Positions 17,304 through 25,881 of a DNA stretch of 27,544 bases are shown here, in pieces. Each line of letters begins with the position of its first letter. Within the stretch, counting starts at the first letter, position 1. The DNA is from Paenarthrobacter nitroguajacolicus JCM 14115. Lineage in GTDB: Bacteria; Actinomycetota; Actinomycetes; Actinomycetales; Micrococcaceae. Position numbers and translations under genes: made by a program. The stretch spans positions 1 to 27,544 of the forward strand of contig BBFS01000063.1 of assembly GCA_001313365.1 (NCBI GenBank), given 5' to 3'. The notes beneath the pieces were generated by a model. It ran no database searches. It was not told the origin of the DNA and saw nothing but the letters and a program-made list of their open reading frames with translations.

Positions 17304-18195
17304 ATGAGCGTTTGCCAGCTTGCCCACCAGAAAATCGAATGCCCTGTGCCCAACGCGGAGGATCGTTGGCTCGAAACCTTCAACGCTGTCGCCCGACTCG
17401 AAGAGCAGTACCACGACCCACGCTCCTTTCGGTACAACTTGAACGCATTCTTGGCCTCGATAAGCTCAATCCGAGAGATAATCCAGAAGGAGCTTGAGCA
17501 ACGCGGTGACGTCCAACGCTGGAACGCGGAGAGAAAACCATTCACGAATGACCCTTGGCTAAGGGCGCTGGCCCGTGCCCGTAACGTAACTCTCCATCAG
17601 CAAGCAATCTTCGATGGGAGTTTCGTGCAGATCGGTCTCTACAGGGGGGCGCCGTCACAAGTTATCAGTGGCAACAAAGGTTCCGCATGACGTCCCCAGT
17701 GCAAACCTCCTGAAACTGTGGACGCACAGCGAAGCCGGGCGGATGCTCCTTGATGATGAACACTCCGCTATTGGCGAGCAGTACGGCGTGTGGAGGAAGT
17801 ATCACATCAAGGAAATCAGCGAGTCCGAAGACGTTCTCACCATGGCAAGACGGGGGCGTCATACGTAGCCACGACATGATGCAGTTGCTCATCGGCTTTA
17901 CGGTATCGATACGGGCTACATCGCAGACGATCCCTACATCAGCGACGGCGCACTTGCCGTAGTAACAATCCTCCTGGAGAGCGACCTTGATCCAACCTTG
18001 CCTTCGAAATGGGGTTGGGTCTAGCCCCCCCACAACAATTTGTTCAGGAAGCACCCTGCCACTCTCGCCAACCTAGAGGTTGTTGGAAAGGTGCCTGCGT
18101 TTGACCGTGAACGAACGGCGGGTTTACGGCATCCAGGTCCCCCCACGGGCTACGACCAGTCACTCTGCTCCGTGAAGGGAAGAAACTTAACCTAG
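17304..18195 (+). CDS. HEPN-type protein, cargo gene 3 (several frame breaks)
   Basis: Begins MSVCQLAHQKIECPVPNAED. The first 110 residues are helical (RSFRYNLNAFLASISSIREI) and end in ALARARNVTLHQQAIF, which contains RNVTLH, an R-N-x3-H pattern typical of HEPN ribonucleases (RX4-6H, often with polar N/D/H after R). Joined by eye, the protein goes on with RHKLSVATKVPHDVPSANLL, KLWTHSEAGRMLLDDEHSAI, GIDTGYIADDPYISDGALAV and probably HPATLANLEVVGKVPAFDRE to TAG 18195, near 295 residues. Breaks: G6 at 17644, G5 near 17850, a lost base near 17890, and possibly the TAG at 18022. HEPN proteins act in abortive infection, toxin-antitoxin and RNA-processing systems. The family call rests on one motif and helical context. 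Confidence 0.5.
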
Positions 18196-18205
18196 GTTGT
18201 GTTTG

Positions 18206-18231
18206 GTACCAATAGTGGAACCATAGTGTTC
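18206..18231 (+). promoter_or_regulatory. hicAB promoter/operator region
   Basis: Just before the hicA ATG are direct repeats ACCAATAGTG and ACCATAGTG in an AT-rich stretch, plus TTGTGT (18197-18202) as a weak -35 candidate. HicB-type antitoxins commonly repress their own promoter, so the repeats are operator candidates. Confidence 0.35.
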
Positions 18232-18493
18232 ATGGGGGGGAGTTAAAAAAATTGAAGACAAGATCCGGGAATCAGCGCAGAACGTGAGTTTCTCAGACCT
18301 CGTGAAGATCTGTGAACATTACTTCGGCGATGCCCGGACCACAGGCGGAAGCCACACCGTCTTCAAGACCCCATGGCAAGGCGACCCCCGAATCAATATT
18401 CAAGACAAGAACGGCAAGGCAAAGCCGTATCAAGTCAAGCAAGTTATAGAAGCTATCGATAAATTTAAGGAACAAGGCGATGCCAAGTCCTAA
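18232..18493 (+). CDS. hicA: HicA-family toxin
   Basis: mRNA interferase-type toxin. The conserved core is clear: FSDLVKICEHYFGDARTTGG, then SHTVFKTPWQGDPRINIQ, then GKAKPYQVKQVIEAIDKF. It contains the GGSH segment with the catalytic His of the dsRBD-like HicA fold. Printed, the frame opens only at GTG 18284. ATG 18232 would give the usual N-terminus (GELKKIEDKIRESAQNVSFS) if the G7 run at 18234 were G5, so I take 18232 as the start. Length is about 86 residues, normal for this longer HicA subgroup. It overlaps hicB by 14 bases. GC content is lower than in its neighbours, consistent with separate acquisition. Confidence 0.85.
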
Positions 18494-18824
18494 TAACGCC
18501 TCAATTGCTGCCCGCTACCGCTACTCAGTCACCTGTCTCCAGAAGACGAGGAGTTCGTCGCTACTGTAGCCGAGTTTCCTTCCCTGTCTTGGTTAGCTGA
18601 AGACCAGGTAGAAGCATTGCTCGGATTAGACCGACTTCTTCAAGAGGTTGTTTCCGATATGCAGGCGAACGGTGAAGATGTACCGCTACCCTTCGCGGAC
18701 CGCAACTACAGCGGCAACCTCCGAGTCCGCATCACCCCCGGATAAGCACCGCCGCTTGGCAGTATCGGCCCAGGAACAGGGCGTATCTCTAAACCGCTAT
18801 GTCAACGACCTTCTGTCGGCTTAG
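18480..18824 (+). CDS. hicB: HicB-family antitoxin (frame breaks)
   Basis: Partner of HicA: a degenerate RNase H-like domain plus a C-terminal DNA-binding RHH. ATG 18480 lies inside hicA after AAGGAA. Read across a break near 18532 it gives ARYRYSVT, SPEDEEFVATVAEFPSLSWL, QVEALLGLDRLLQEVVSDMQ, PFADRNYSGNLRVRITP. After a second break near 18740 it gives DKHRRLAVSAQEQGVSLNRY and VNDLLSA to TAG 18824. The GVSLNRYVNDLL end is the typical HicB RHH. About 113 residues. If the breaks were real the antitoxin would be inactive while the toxin stays almost intact, which is unlikely to be tolerated and favours sequence error. Confidence 0.8.
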
Positions 18825-18891
18825 AGTCGCAGGGAAAGCTGACGATAGGCTGCAGCATGCAGCTGCCTCTCATTTGAGACAAACGGACCAC

Positions 18892-18939
18892 AATAAAGGA
18901 AGGTACTGCGCACCTTTGGGCGCAGTACCTTCCTTTATT
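18892..18939. terminator. Bidirectional terminator after hicAB
   Basis: A perfect 20-bp stem, AATAAAGGAAGGTACTGCGC (18892-18911) with GCGCAGTACCTTCCTTTATT (18920-18939), and an eight-base loop. It separates hicAB (+) from the convergent minus-strand gene at 19065-19346. The remaining bases 18940-19064 show no gene. Confidence 0.9.
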
Positions 18940-19064
18940 CTGTAACAGGCCAACGGCCGAGCGCTAGGTTCCGATCTGCGCGGAGTATCGCTCACGTCCC
19001 GACGACGTGGCAAGCAAAACCAAAAAGAGGACCACCTATGGGGAGATCCTCTTTGTGCCCTGTG

Positions 19065-19346
19065 TCAGGCGTGGGCGGGAGGACGAGCCTCCTGGGCTTC
19101 CTCTGGCTTAACGGAGACTTTTCGGTCGATCCGCTTGTGAACCTTGATTAGCTCTTCCATGGCTTTCTCGCGTTCACGGTTCAGTTCACGCTGGACGCGC
19201 ACGAGCTCCTCTGCGTCCTGTGCTTTTACCCATTGTTCGACAGCTTGTCGCAAGAGATCTGCAACCGATTCGCCCGTGACCTTACCCCCCCTGGCCGTCA
19301 AGTAGTCACTTATTTCCTGCGGAAGCCGTGTAGTTGCTACAGGCAT
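19065..19346 (-). CDS. CopG/RHH-type DNA-binding protein with coiled-coil tail
   Basis: The start is taken at ATG 19346 (minus) after a G-rich SD; the frame extends upstream to 19388, but MPVATTRLPQEI is the natural beginning. A ribbon-helix-helix pattern occupies residues 1-40 (TTRLPQEISDYLTARGKVTG, then ESVADLLRQAVEQWVKAQ). A charged coiled coil follows (LVRVQRELNREREKAMEELI) and a short disordered tail. It resembles small relaxosome accessory or antitoxin-like regulators; which one cannot be told. No toxin partner is adjacent on this strand. The C7 at 19285 inserts one Gly in the turn. Confidence 0.6.
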   Translation of the reverse strand: MPVATTRLPQEISDYLTARGGKVTGESVADLLRQAVEQWVKAQDAEELVRVQRELNREREKAMEELIKVHKRIDRKVSVKPEEAQEARPPAHA

Positions 19347-19549
19347 GGCCGCACACCCCCTCTTCCTTGTTTTTCGGGCACAACACATCGCCTGAGACCT
19401 GTCGATGCGTTACGTATCTAGGTGTATCGCATATTCCGACGAATCACCACTACTGCAATACGGTGTTATATAAATGTAACCTCTTTTAAGTTCCCATGGG
19501 CGGGCTAGTACCCATAGCGTTGAAAATGGAGAAGAAGGGAGTCAGGCCC

Positions 19550-19705
19550 ATGGAGCGACCCGCCCACTCGCCGTCCAAGAGCCCACTCGACGATAGGGAT
19601 CTGGAAATCTACGTGCTAAAGGTCGAAGACGTTCTGACGATGATCCACCACGCGATGGTGCAAGGAGCACTGAAACGGCTAGCAATGACGAGGCCGCAAA
19701 AGTAG
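19550..19705 (+). CDS. 51-aa hypothetical protein
   Basis: ATG 19550 follows AGGGAG at eight bases. It begins MERPAHSPSKSPLDDRDLEI, then YVLKVEDVLTMIHHAMVQGA, ending in a basic tail. The frame is open from ATG 19496, but the SD favours 19550. It is followed by a T-run terminator, which supports an expressed unit. The upstream AT-rich stretch 19390-19490 probably holds divergent promoters for this gene and the minus-strand RHH gene. No family recognised. Confidence 0.5.
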   Translation: MERPAHSPSKSPLDDRDLEIYVLKVEDVLTMIHHAMVQGALKRLAMTRPQK

Positions 19706-19735
19706 ACGCCCCCAGTCATATAGGTGTCGAGTCCC

Positions 19736-19770
19736 GAGGGTCCAGGCGGAAGCCGGGGGCCCTCTTTTTT
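19736..19770 (+). terminator. Rho-independent terminator
   Basis: GAGGGTCC pairs imperfectly with GGGGCCCTC around a GC-rich loop and is followed directly by six T. It lies 31 bases after the stop of the 51-aa gene. Confidence 0.75.
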
Positions 19771-19928
19771 GCGCCCTATCCCGGATTGGCGCCCAGTCCT
19801 GAGCGGAGCCCCCCCTTCGCCAGATGGTCGCAATGGTCTGGCCGCCGCGCGACGCCTCGCGCTTTCCCGGCTGGCATTGCACCTTCCCGGGAGTTGTGGA
19901 GCCAATTCTATCGCGACAGCGTATTGAC

Positions 19929-20003
19929 GAATCGGCCGATTCAAGAATACGGTGATTCTACCGCTCCACTCCGAGCGGCGCGGGAATCACCTGAACGGGT
20001 GAT
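19929..20003. promoter_or_regulatory. Palindrome-rich promoter region of the DUF2690 gene
   Basis: GAATCGGCCGATTC (19929-19942) is a perfect 14-base palindrome. GGTGATTC (19951-19958) and GAATCACC (19984-19991) form a second inverted pair, and ATCACC (19986-19991) with GGTGAT (19998-20003) a third. TTGACG (19924-19929), 18 bases, TACGGT is a possible promoter overlapping them. The layout suggests binding by one or two dimeric regulators. Confidence 0.5.
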
Positions 20004-20036
20004 AGGACCCGGCGCTACTCAAATGAGGGAATCTCC

Positions 20037-20600
20037 ATGAAAACGCTCAGAATCACCAAGATCACCCCCCGTCATCACCATGGTGGTGATGTTGTTAGCA
20101 ATGCTTGTATCCCTGCTTGTTCCGATAGGTCAGGCAGAAGCATCACCGGCGAAGGCTGACTGCTATGCGGCAAGTTGCACGGGGGCTCGATCCCAGCAAG
20201 ACTAAGTGCGCAGATGATGCCTACACAGGTGCCAGCAAGGAACTAGAAGGCGGGATACTCGAACTACGGTACTCCCCCGTCCTGCAAGTCGAATTGGGCC
20301 CGCTACACCCAGTACGGGCAGGAAAGCATCGGTACGTGGGCTAGAGAGCTATTTGGAAAAATGGCCCGGACCGCAAGCAAAGCTTGGATTTGGATCCCAG
20401 GTCAGGCACCGGTGGGCAGTATCAATAACTCAGTGACAGGTACATATGGATCATTCGGCCCGGGCGATACCACCTGGACAGCAATGATCGACGGAACAAC
20501 GAAGGTATGCACCAGCGTGGCTATAGTGTACTCAACCCCCAAGCGCCGGAGGCTCGACCTCCGATCGCATCGAGGAGAACTACGACGGAAAGTGCGGTAA
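20037..20600 (+). CDS. Secreted DUF2690 protein (frame breaks)
   Basis: ATG 20037 has GAGGGA six bases upstream. Joined across breaks at the C6 run (20065), a G5 (20181) and a C5 (20275), it reads MKTLRITKITPVITMVVMLL, a hydrophobic core, then PIGQAEASPAKADCYAASCT, a cleavable signal peptide. DUF2690 follows: CTGLDPSKTKCADDAYTGAS, then LELRYSPSCKSNWARYTQYG, then GTYGSFGPGDTTWTAMIDGT, then KVCTSVAIVYST. DUF2690 proteins are exported Cys-containing proteins of actinobacteria with unknown role. Near 20540 another C5 break leads to DRIEENYDGKCGKYPTVAHS in a second frame, so the true stop lies after 20600 and is uncertain. Confidence 0.7.
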
Positions 20601-20680
20601 GTACCCGACTGTGGCCCATTCAGTACCCAGCAATCGAGGCCCTGCGCACCATTGGTGGGCAGGGCTCCTGTTGTCTATTC

Positions 20681-22078
20681 CTACTCTGGGAGGAACTGCA
20701 AGCCGTGCAAGCCGCCCTCCTTGGCCCGGGCTGAGGAGCGGACAAGATCTTTCATCCAAGACTTGCTGCCCCAAGGTTTGGAGAGGCGCAAAGGTCGTGC
20801 GGAATCCCAGGCTTCGCCGCGTAACAAGCGGATGATCTGGCCGGCTACCTCGGACGCTTGGCCCTGGCGAAGACTGCACCAACTGGTTTCCAAGACGCCG
20901 CCTGGGGGCAGTCCTGATGGCGTGAACAACTGGATGAATATTGCCCTGGGCGTCCGTTGCGAACAGCCAAGCAAGAACGTCCACGCCATCGCCGATGTGA
21001 ACGGCTGTGTCATGCCAAACAAGGAACGACTGTGCTGGAGCCAAGGTCGGAGGTTTTCGTCGCCAACCGCCGTGGACAATTGGCTGACTGGGAGAAAGTA
21101 CGGTTTGGCTGAGGACAGCATGTCGCCGAGGATGACGAGCTGCATCAGAATGCCTTGCGCAGAACGGTCCCCCCCGCGGTTCGCCCGGGAATAGGTAGCA
21201 CCTTCGGTAAGAGGAAGGTTGTGCTGAAGCAGCAGCTGAGCCGGAGCGCCGGGAAGTGACGTTTTTCCAGATCTGCAATTGGGGGGGACGGCAAATCGCC
21301 GGTGACCCCCAACGACATCCAGGTCATGGTTGATCTTCGTGATCAGCCGCTCGCAAACGGTCAACCGCACGTCGTCCGGCTGGGCTTGGGAACTCAAGTT
21401 GTTCCGGCCCAAAACAACCGGCGCCTGACTCTGCAGCAGTTGGGAGATATCTGTCTCCATCCGGTCGTCGTCGATACCCAAAAGGGACTCCACAGACGAT
21501 GACACCCGGCCCACCCGGTGAATATCGGAATCCTCGAACCCTGCCTCCGGGCCGAGCACGGTCTCGTCTGAGACAACCGTGTCCCCCAACTATTTCTGTA
21601 ATTTTCAGATTGAAGCCGGGGGGGGTTTGCTCTGCCCCTCGGCGAAATCCCTCGACCATGATGTCGTGGTTCTGCTGCTCGGCTCGTTGCAGCGCTTCAA
21701 AGGCCAGACTAGTGATTGGTTCCGTAAGGTCCAGCCAGATCCCCCCCATCTTCCCGTCCGGATCCTCGCCGCCTTGGCCTACTGCATCCAAGGCTGCTGC
21801 AGCGCCGGTCTCCCACTCCGCAGGTGAATGTGCGCCTGCGGCAGCATCAATGCGGCCGAGGAGCACTGCGCCGATGATTTTCTCCGCCTCCGGATCCTGC
21901 GGAGCTAGCAGGACGCGCGCGCCGCGAGTACAAGCTCGAGCCGGGTACCGATGTCCTGCCGAATCACGTTCTCTATCGTCATGCCGTTTTCCAGGGATTT
22001 TGGAGCCTCCACCATCATTTTGTGCAGCTTTCTTGCTACGGAGATGAAGTGATTGGCCGTCTCGAATTTTTCGCTCAT
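20681..22078 (-). CDS. Long hypothetical protein at the end of the transfer operon (frame breaks)
   Basis: ATG 22078 (minus) has GGGAG seven bases upstream. Joined by eye it reads MSEKFETANHFISVARKLHK, MMVEAPKSLENGMTIENVIR and LELVLAAR. After an extra GC near 21912 it continues LLAPQDPEAEKIIGAVLLGR and LAFEALQRAEQQNHDIMVEG. After a G5 at 21584 it reads DTVVSDETVLGPEAGFEDSD, METDISQLLQSQAPVVLGRN and VCERLITKINHDLDVVGGHR, with the frame open to 20681. The first 270 residues are convincingly protein-like. Below about 21290 the quality drops and the real end may lie earlier. No family recognised. Its place behind the coupling protein and DUF4913 genes suggests an accessory transfer function. Confidence 0.5.
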
Positions 22079-22130
22079 GTTTTGTCTCCCGGACTCATCT
22101 GGTGCGTTTACTGATGTCGATATTGCCGCT

Positions 22131-22526
22131 CTATGGGCTCCAGCCAGCTGGTGGGGGGGCCACTGTCGCCAGTCGTGGTGTGTAGTCGTTGGCCCGGTCA
22201 AGGAAGGCGTGCCGTCGCTGGCAGTCTTTGAAGGGGGGGCCCTGGCCCGAGAACAGCACGCGGGTGTGAGGGTCCCAATGCTGCACCCACCAAGCTGACA
22301 GGGTGTTTTCCTGGACGGCCTGCTTGTAGGCCTCATGGAGGGCCATGAGCCTTGCCACTGCTTCGGGATGCTGCCACCATTCGGGGCACCAGTGACGGTC
22401 GGATGCTTCGTTGGGCACCGATTCAATGTCGTGGACCAGCATCTCGACCCACATCACAAACTGCTCGACCAGTTCTGTTTCGTCCGGTTCTTGCTGCTCG
22501 GGTGCATCCGCGTCGCGGTCGGTCAT
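22131..22526 (-). CDS. DUF4913-domain protein
   Basis: ATG 22526 (minus) follows a perfect AGGAGG at seven bases, the SD overlapping the stop of the coupling-protein gene. The product is about 130 residues: acidic start MTDRDADAPEQQEPDETELV, then FVMWVEMLVHDI, then HWCPEWWQHPEAVARLMALH, then WWVQHWDPHTRVLF, then GPFKDCQRRH. The WCp.WW.HpEA and W...H.DPH...l patterns are diagnostic of DUF4913, an actinobacterial family that I know mainly from plasmids and integrative elements next to TraG/VirD4-type genes. Its function is not known to me. G7 runs at 22152 and 22233 add single Pro residues. Confidence 0.85.
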   Translation of the reverse strand: MTDRDADAPEQQEPDETELVEQFVMWVEMLVHDIESVPNEASDRHWCPEWWQHPEAVARLMALHEAYKQAVQENTLSAWWVQHWDPHTRVLFSGQGPPFKDCQRRHAFLDRANDYTPRLATVAPPPAGWSP

Positions 22527-22530
22527 ACCT

Positions 22531-24221
22531 CTACCTCCTGACAATCTCTCCGGCTGCCGTCTTATCCGCGCGGATCTGCTCGGCATCCTTCCGTTCCCAC
22601 CACGGGGTGAGCTTCACTTTCGCGGGTTTGACGTTGCTGTAATGCATGAATGCTTCGCCCACAGGGAGCTGCTGGATGTCGTGGGCGCGGATCACTGGGC
22701 GTTCTTCCTCGCTGGTGGTTCTTGATGATCCTCCCTTGCCCTGCGATGTAGAAACGCGCTGACGCTTGGTGACGCCGGCGGCTTTGGCGATCTTCTCCAG
22801 TTCGTCCAGCTCCTCCAGGCCGGGCAGGAACATACGGATGGAAGAGGTGCCGCGGATGGCTGTCGCGGCCTCGTTGCCCCCCCAGCGTTGCCGGTTCTGC
22901 GCGAAGGACTGGCTGAACCCGATGACGCGGATTCCACGGCCGCCGGAATCGGACAGGGCGCCGGCCATGTCCGGCAATGCTGCGACGTTGGGTGCTTCGT
23001 CCAGGACCATGGTGAAGACGGGCCAGAGCCGCCCGCCGGGCTTGCTTTGGGAGATTCGCTGGGCTTTGCGGAACATGAAGTCAGCGAACATGGCCACCAG
23101 TGGGGCAATGGGTGAGCGTTCTCCGTCTGTCAGCAGGTAGACGGTGTTTGGCTTGGCCAGGAAGCGGTTCATGTCGAAGCCTTCACCCTCTGCAGGGCTG
23201 AGCATCTGCATGGCCGTTGGTGAAGACAGCGGCTCCAACAGTCCGGCGAGGGTCTCCTGAATGGAGTCCACTGTTTCGCCCGCACGGGAAGTGGTCAAAG
23301 CCCGAAGACGGGCCGAGAATGCCTCCGGTGCGCCGTGGTCGATGAGGATTTCCAGAGGTTCTTTGTCCGCGAAGTTGTTGGACCACCGCACGACGTCTTC
23401 AATGCCGCGGCCGCCCAGAGCTGCCGCGTGCAGGAACCTTCCCAACACTGCCGCTGCCTTGGAATTGAAGAAGTCGCCGTTCTTGACGTTCCCCCATCGG
23501 CTGGGCACCTGCCCAGGCTTTGGCACGGGCCAGCGCTTCATCAGGATCCTCACACCCGGCAATAACGTTCCAACGAACCTTGTTCGGCCAACCGGAAATG
23601 TCCTGAAGGTCAAAGACCTCCACCTGCCCGCGGCGTTGCCGTGCGACGGCCGTCAACATCAGCACATCATTCTTCGTCGACGTCGTGACCACCGGCCCCC
23701 GGAGCGTCCAGGATGATGCCCACCGCCAGGAAGAGCGACTTACCGGAGCGCTGCGGGGGGGCGAAGACCCACATGGAATCCTCGTGCTGCACATACAGCG
23801 TTTGGCCGTCCAGCTTGCACAGCGCAACGATCATTTCATCTTCGGTTGCGTCCTCTGGAAGTTCCAGAGCCTGCCGGGCCTTGGCCAGCGCTGCCTTCTT
23901 ACCCATCCGTGGTTCAAGATCCTTGTACCTGGGCAAACCGTCGTCCTTCGGTTTTCTGCCACCGAGCACGATGGTGATGAAAGCAATTCCCAGGAAAGCA
24001 AGAATAGCGAGCACGATCAGTATCCATGTCGCGGCTCCTGGCCAAGCGAAGGTGCCTTCCTTGAACCGCGCCACCAACTCCGTGAAGTTGGTCCATGGCA
24101 TTCCCGTCGGTGTCAGGAATTCACCAAGGAACGCGGAGACCCAGGCGAGGCCCGCCAGCACGACAACGAAGCCAGCGAGGCCCAGCTTTAGCAGGGTGTC
24201 TGTTGACGTTTGCTTGCTCAT
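22531..24221 (-). CDS. VirD4/TraG-type coupling protein (two frame breaks)
   Basis: Inner-membrane ATPase that links the relaxosome to the transfer channel; about 560 residues joined. The N-terminus has two TM segments (LGLAGFVVVLAGLAWVSAFL and AATWILIVLAILAFLGIAFI). The nucleotide-binding loop reads WVFAPQRSGKSLFLAVGIIL (printed with an extra Pro from a 7-base run at 23755). Walker B is WPVFTMVLDEAPNVAALPDM, then IRVIGFSQSFAQNRQRWGG as in TraG/TraD. The end reads GEAFMHYSNVKPAKVKLTPW. Breaks: G5 at 23698 (expected G4, LDAPGPVVTTSTKND) and C5 at 23487 (expected C4, QPMGNVKNGDFF). The start overlaps the upstream gene as ATGA, and the stop lies five bases from the DUF4913 start. Confidence 0.9.
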
Positions 24222-25881
24222 GCCGGGATAACCTCCATGCTTCGTCGGTGATGGATTCTTCGGTGAACGCGATGGTGGAGGTGGACTTCATGGCACCGTC
24301 CGTGTCGGTGAGCTCGACTTCGAGGGGGGGCTGCGGACGTGGATGGCTTCGAAGGGATCGTATTGGTCGATCTTGAACAGGCAGGTGCCTTTGACCAGTT
24401 TGGTGATCACTTCGGCCGTCCCAACCGGGAGGGTGAACATCTCTTCGCAGGCCAGCGCGTCGGCGCTCTTTTGCTGCTTGTACAGCAGAACCGTGCCGCA
24501 TTCCTTGAGCATGGAGATCGCCGGGCTGTCTGCCGGGATGTCGGAGATGTGGTGGAACGCGAACTGGCACGACAGGGACAGTGCACGCGAGAGTTTGGTG
24601 TTGCGGCGGGTCACCGTGGCCACTGACCCTTGCACGGTGTGCCAAGCCTCTTCAATCAGCAGCACCGTCGGGACTGCTTCTTCCTGACGGTAGAGGGTGT
24701 TCGCCAGCCAGGTGTTGATGATCGTCATGACGATCGGCAGCGCCGGACCGTCTTCCGGGAGGAGCGACACGTCGAAGACCGTCAGGCCGGCGTTGAGCTG
24801 GATATCCGAGCTGGTTTCCCCCCCGTCGATCAGACCGGCCAGGTCGTCCTCGATCATGCGTTCCAGCTCGAAGGCCGGATCCTGACCCCCCCACTCGCGC
24901 AGCTCTTCTACGGTCAGGTTCGTGGCCTTCGCGGCGGCCTCATTGGGCGCGTAGAGGGCTTTGAGGACGTGCCCGATGTGCGCGACTTCCCCCCCGCTTT
25001 CTTGGCATCCGTCAACGCCTGCCGGTGCGCCATCCGGACGGCCTTGCCTTCCTTGGGCGTCATCGGCCGGCGGAGGGCTTCTTCCATCACGGCACGGACC
25101 AGCATGGACTGACCGGCCGGGGGGGTGCGGAACGCTTCGGCGCTGTCGTGGCTTTCCTCGTTCAGACGGGCAGCGATACGGGGATCGAGAATGTTGATCC
25201 GGGATCCGCCACCACCGATGCTGAACCTGACCGGAGCAACGCCGAGCTTCCGCGCAAGCGGGTGTACTCGCCGCCGCCGACGTCTTTCTGGTACTTCTTA
25301 TCGATCACCACGACACGGCGGCCGAGGATCAGCTGACGCAGCACACCCCCCCAGGTCTTCATGGCCGAGGACTTCCCCCCCTGGCCGAGGTCACCGATGT
25401 AGCAGACGTTCGGGGGGGATTCGAGGGTGTCACCGTAGGCGGTGAACGGGTCATGGACGATCATCCAGCCGGACCCGGCGTCTACGCCGAACACCAGGCC
25501 GCGGTGCGACGTCGGCGGGGGGGAGGCAATCGCCATATGGGAAAACTCCATCTGCCGGGTTGAGGACGCAATGCCCGGCGCTGCCGGGTCATAGAACCCC
25601 AGCTTCGACGCGAACGCCCACTGACGTTCGTGGTGCCACCGGGTTTTGGCGTTCGCTTTGGCCTCGGCCAGCTCCCGCTCTTTGGCTTCCTTCTTCTCGG
25701 CCTTCTGCACAGCCTTCTTGGTCAGCGGCTTCTTGCGGCGCAAACCTTCGGCCGCAGTATCAGCTTCAGATGCTTCCAGCTCCAGCTTTCCGGCGCGGGC
25801 CTGGGACCTGAGGGTCCGCTTGGATTTGGAGGCCAGGGCCCAAGGCAGGCTGAAACGCTTGACATCGTTCGTGGTGCTCAT
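24218..25881 (-). CDS. VirB4/TraC-like transfer ATPase (frame breaks)
   Basis: Conjugation ATPase of about 545 residues. A basic, Ala/Lys-rich coiled N-terminus (KKPLTKKAVQKAEKKEAKER) precedes FDPAAPG-like strands. Walker A is NVCYIGDLGQGKSSAMKTW (printed GQGGKSS owing to a C7 at 25375). Then RVVVIDKKYQ, GGGGSRINILDP, AGQSMLVRAVMEEALRRP, and Walker B TVLLIEEAWH, followed by RALSLSCQFAFHHISDI. Breaks: a lost G near 25254, C7 runs at 24989 and 24330 that should each be C5, and probably a lost C near 24228 that would create the stop overlapping the coupling-protein ATG. The start at 25881 overlaps the preceding stop as ATGA. In-frame C7/G7 runs elsewhere add single residues. Confidence 0.88.

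Noticed and set aside
20652..21194. Plus-strand open frame of 180 codons
   Set aside because: Trp-rich translation typical of antisense; the minus frame is longer and continues a protein-like gene, though the region remains uncertain.
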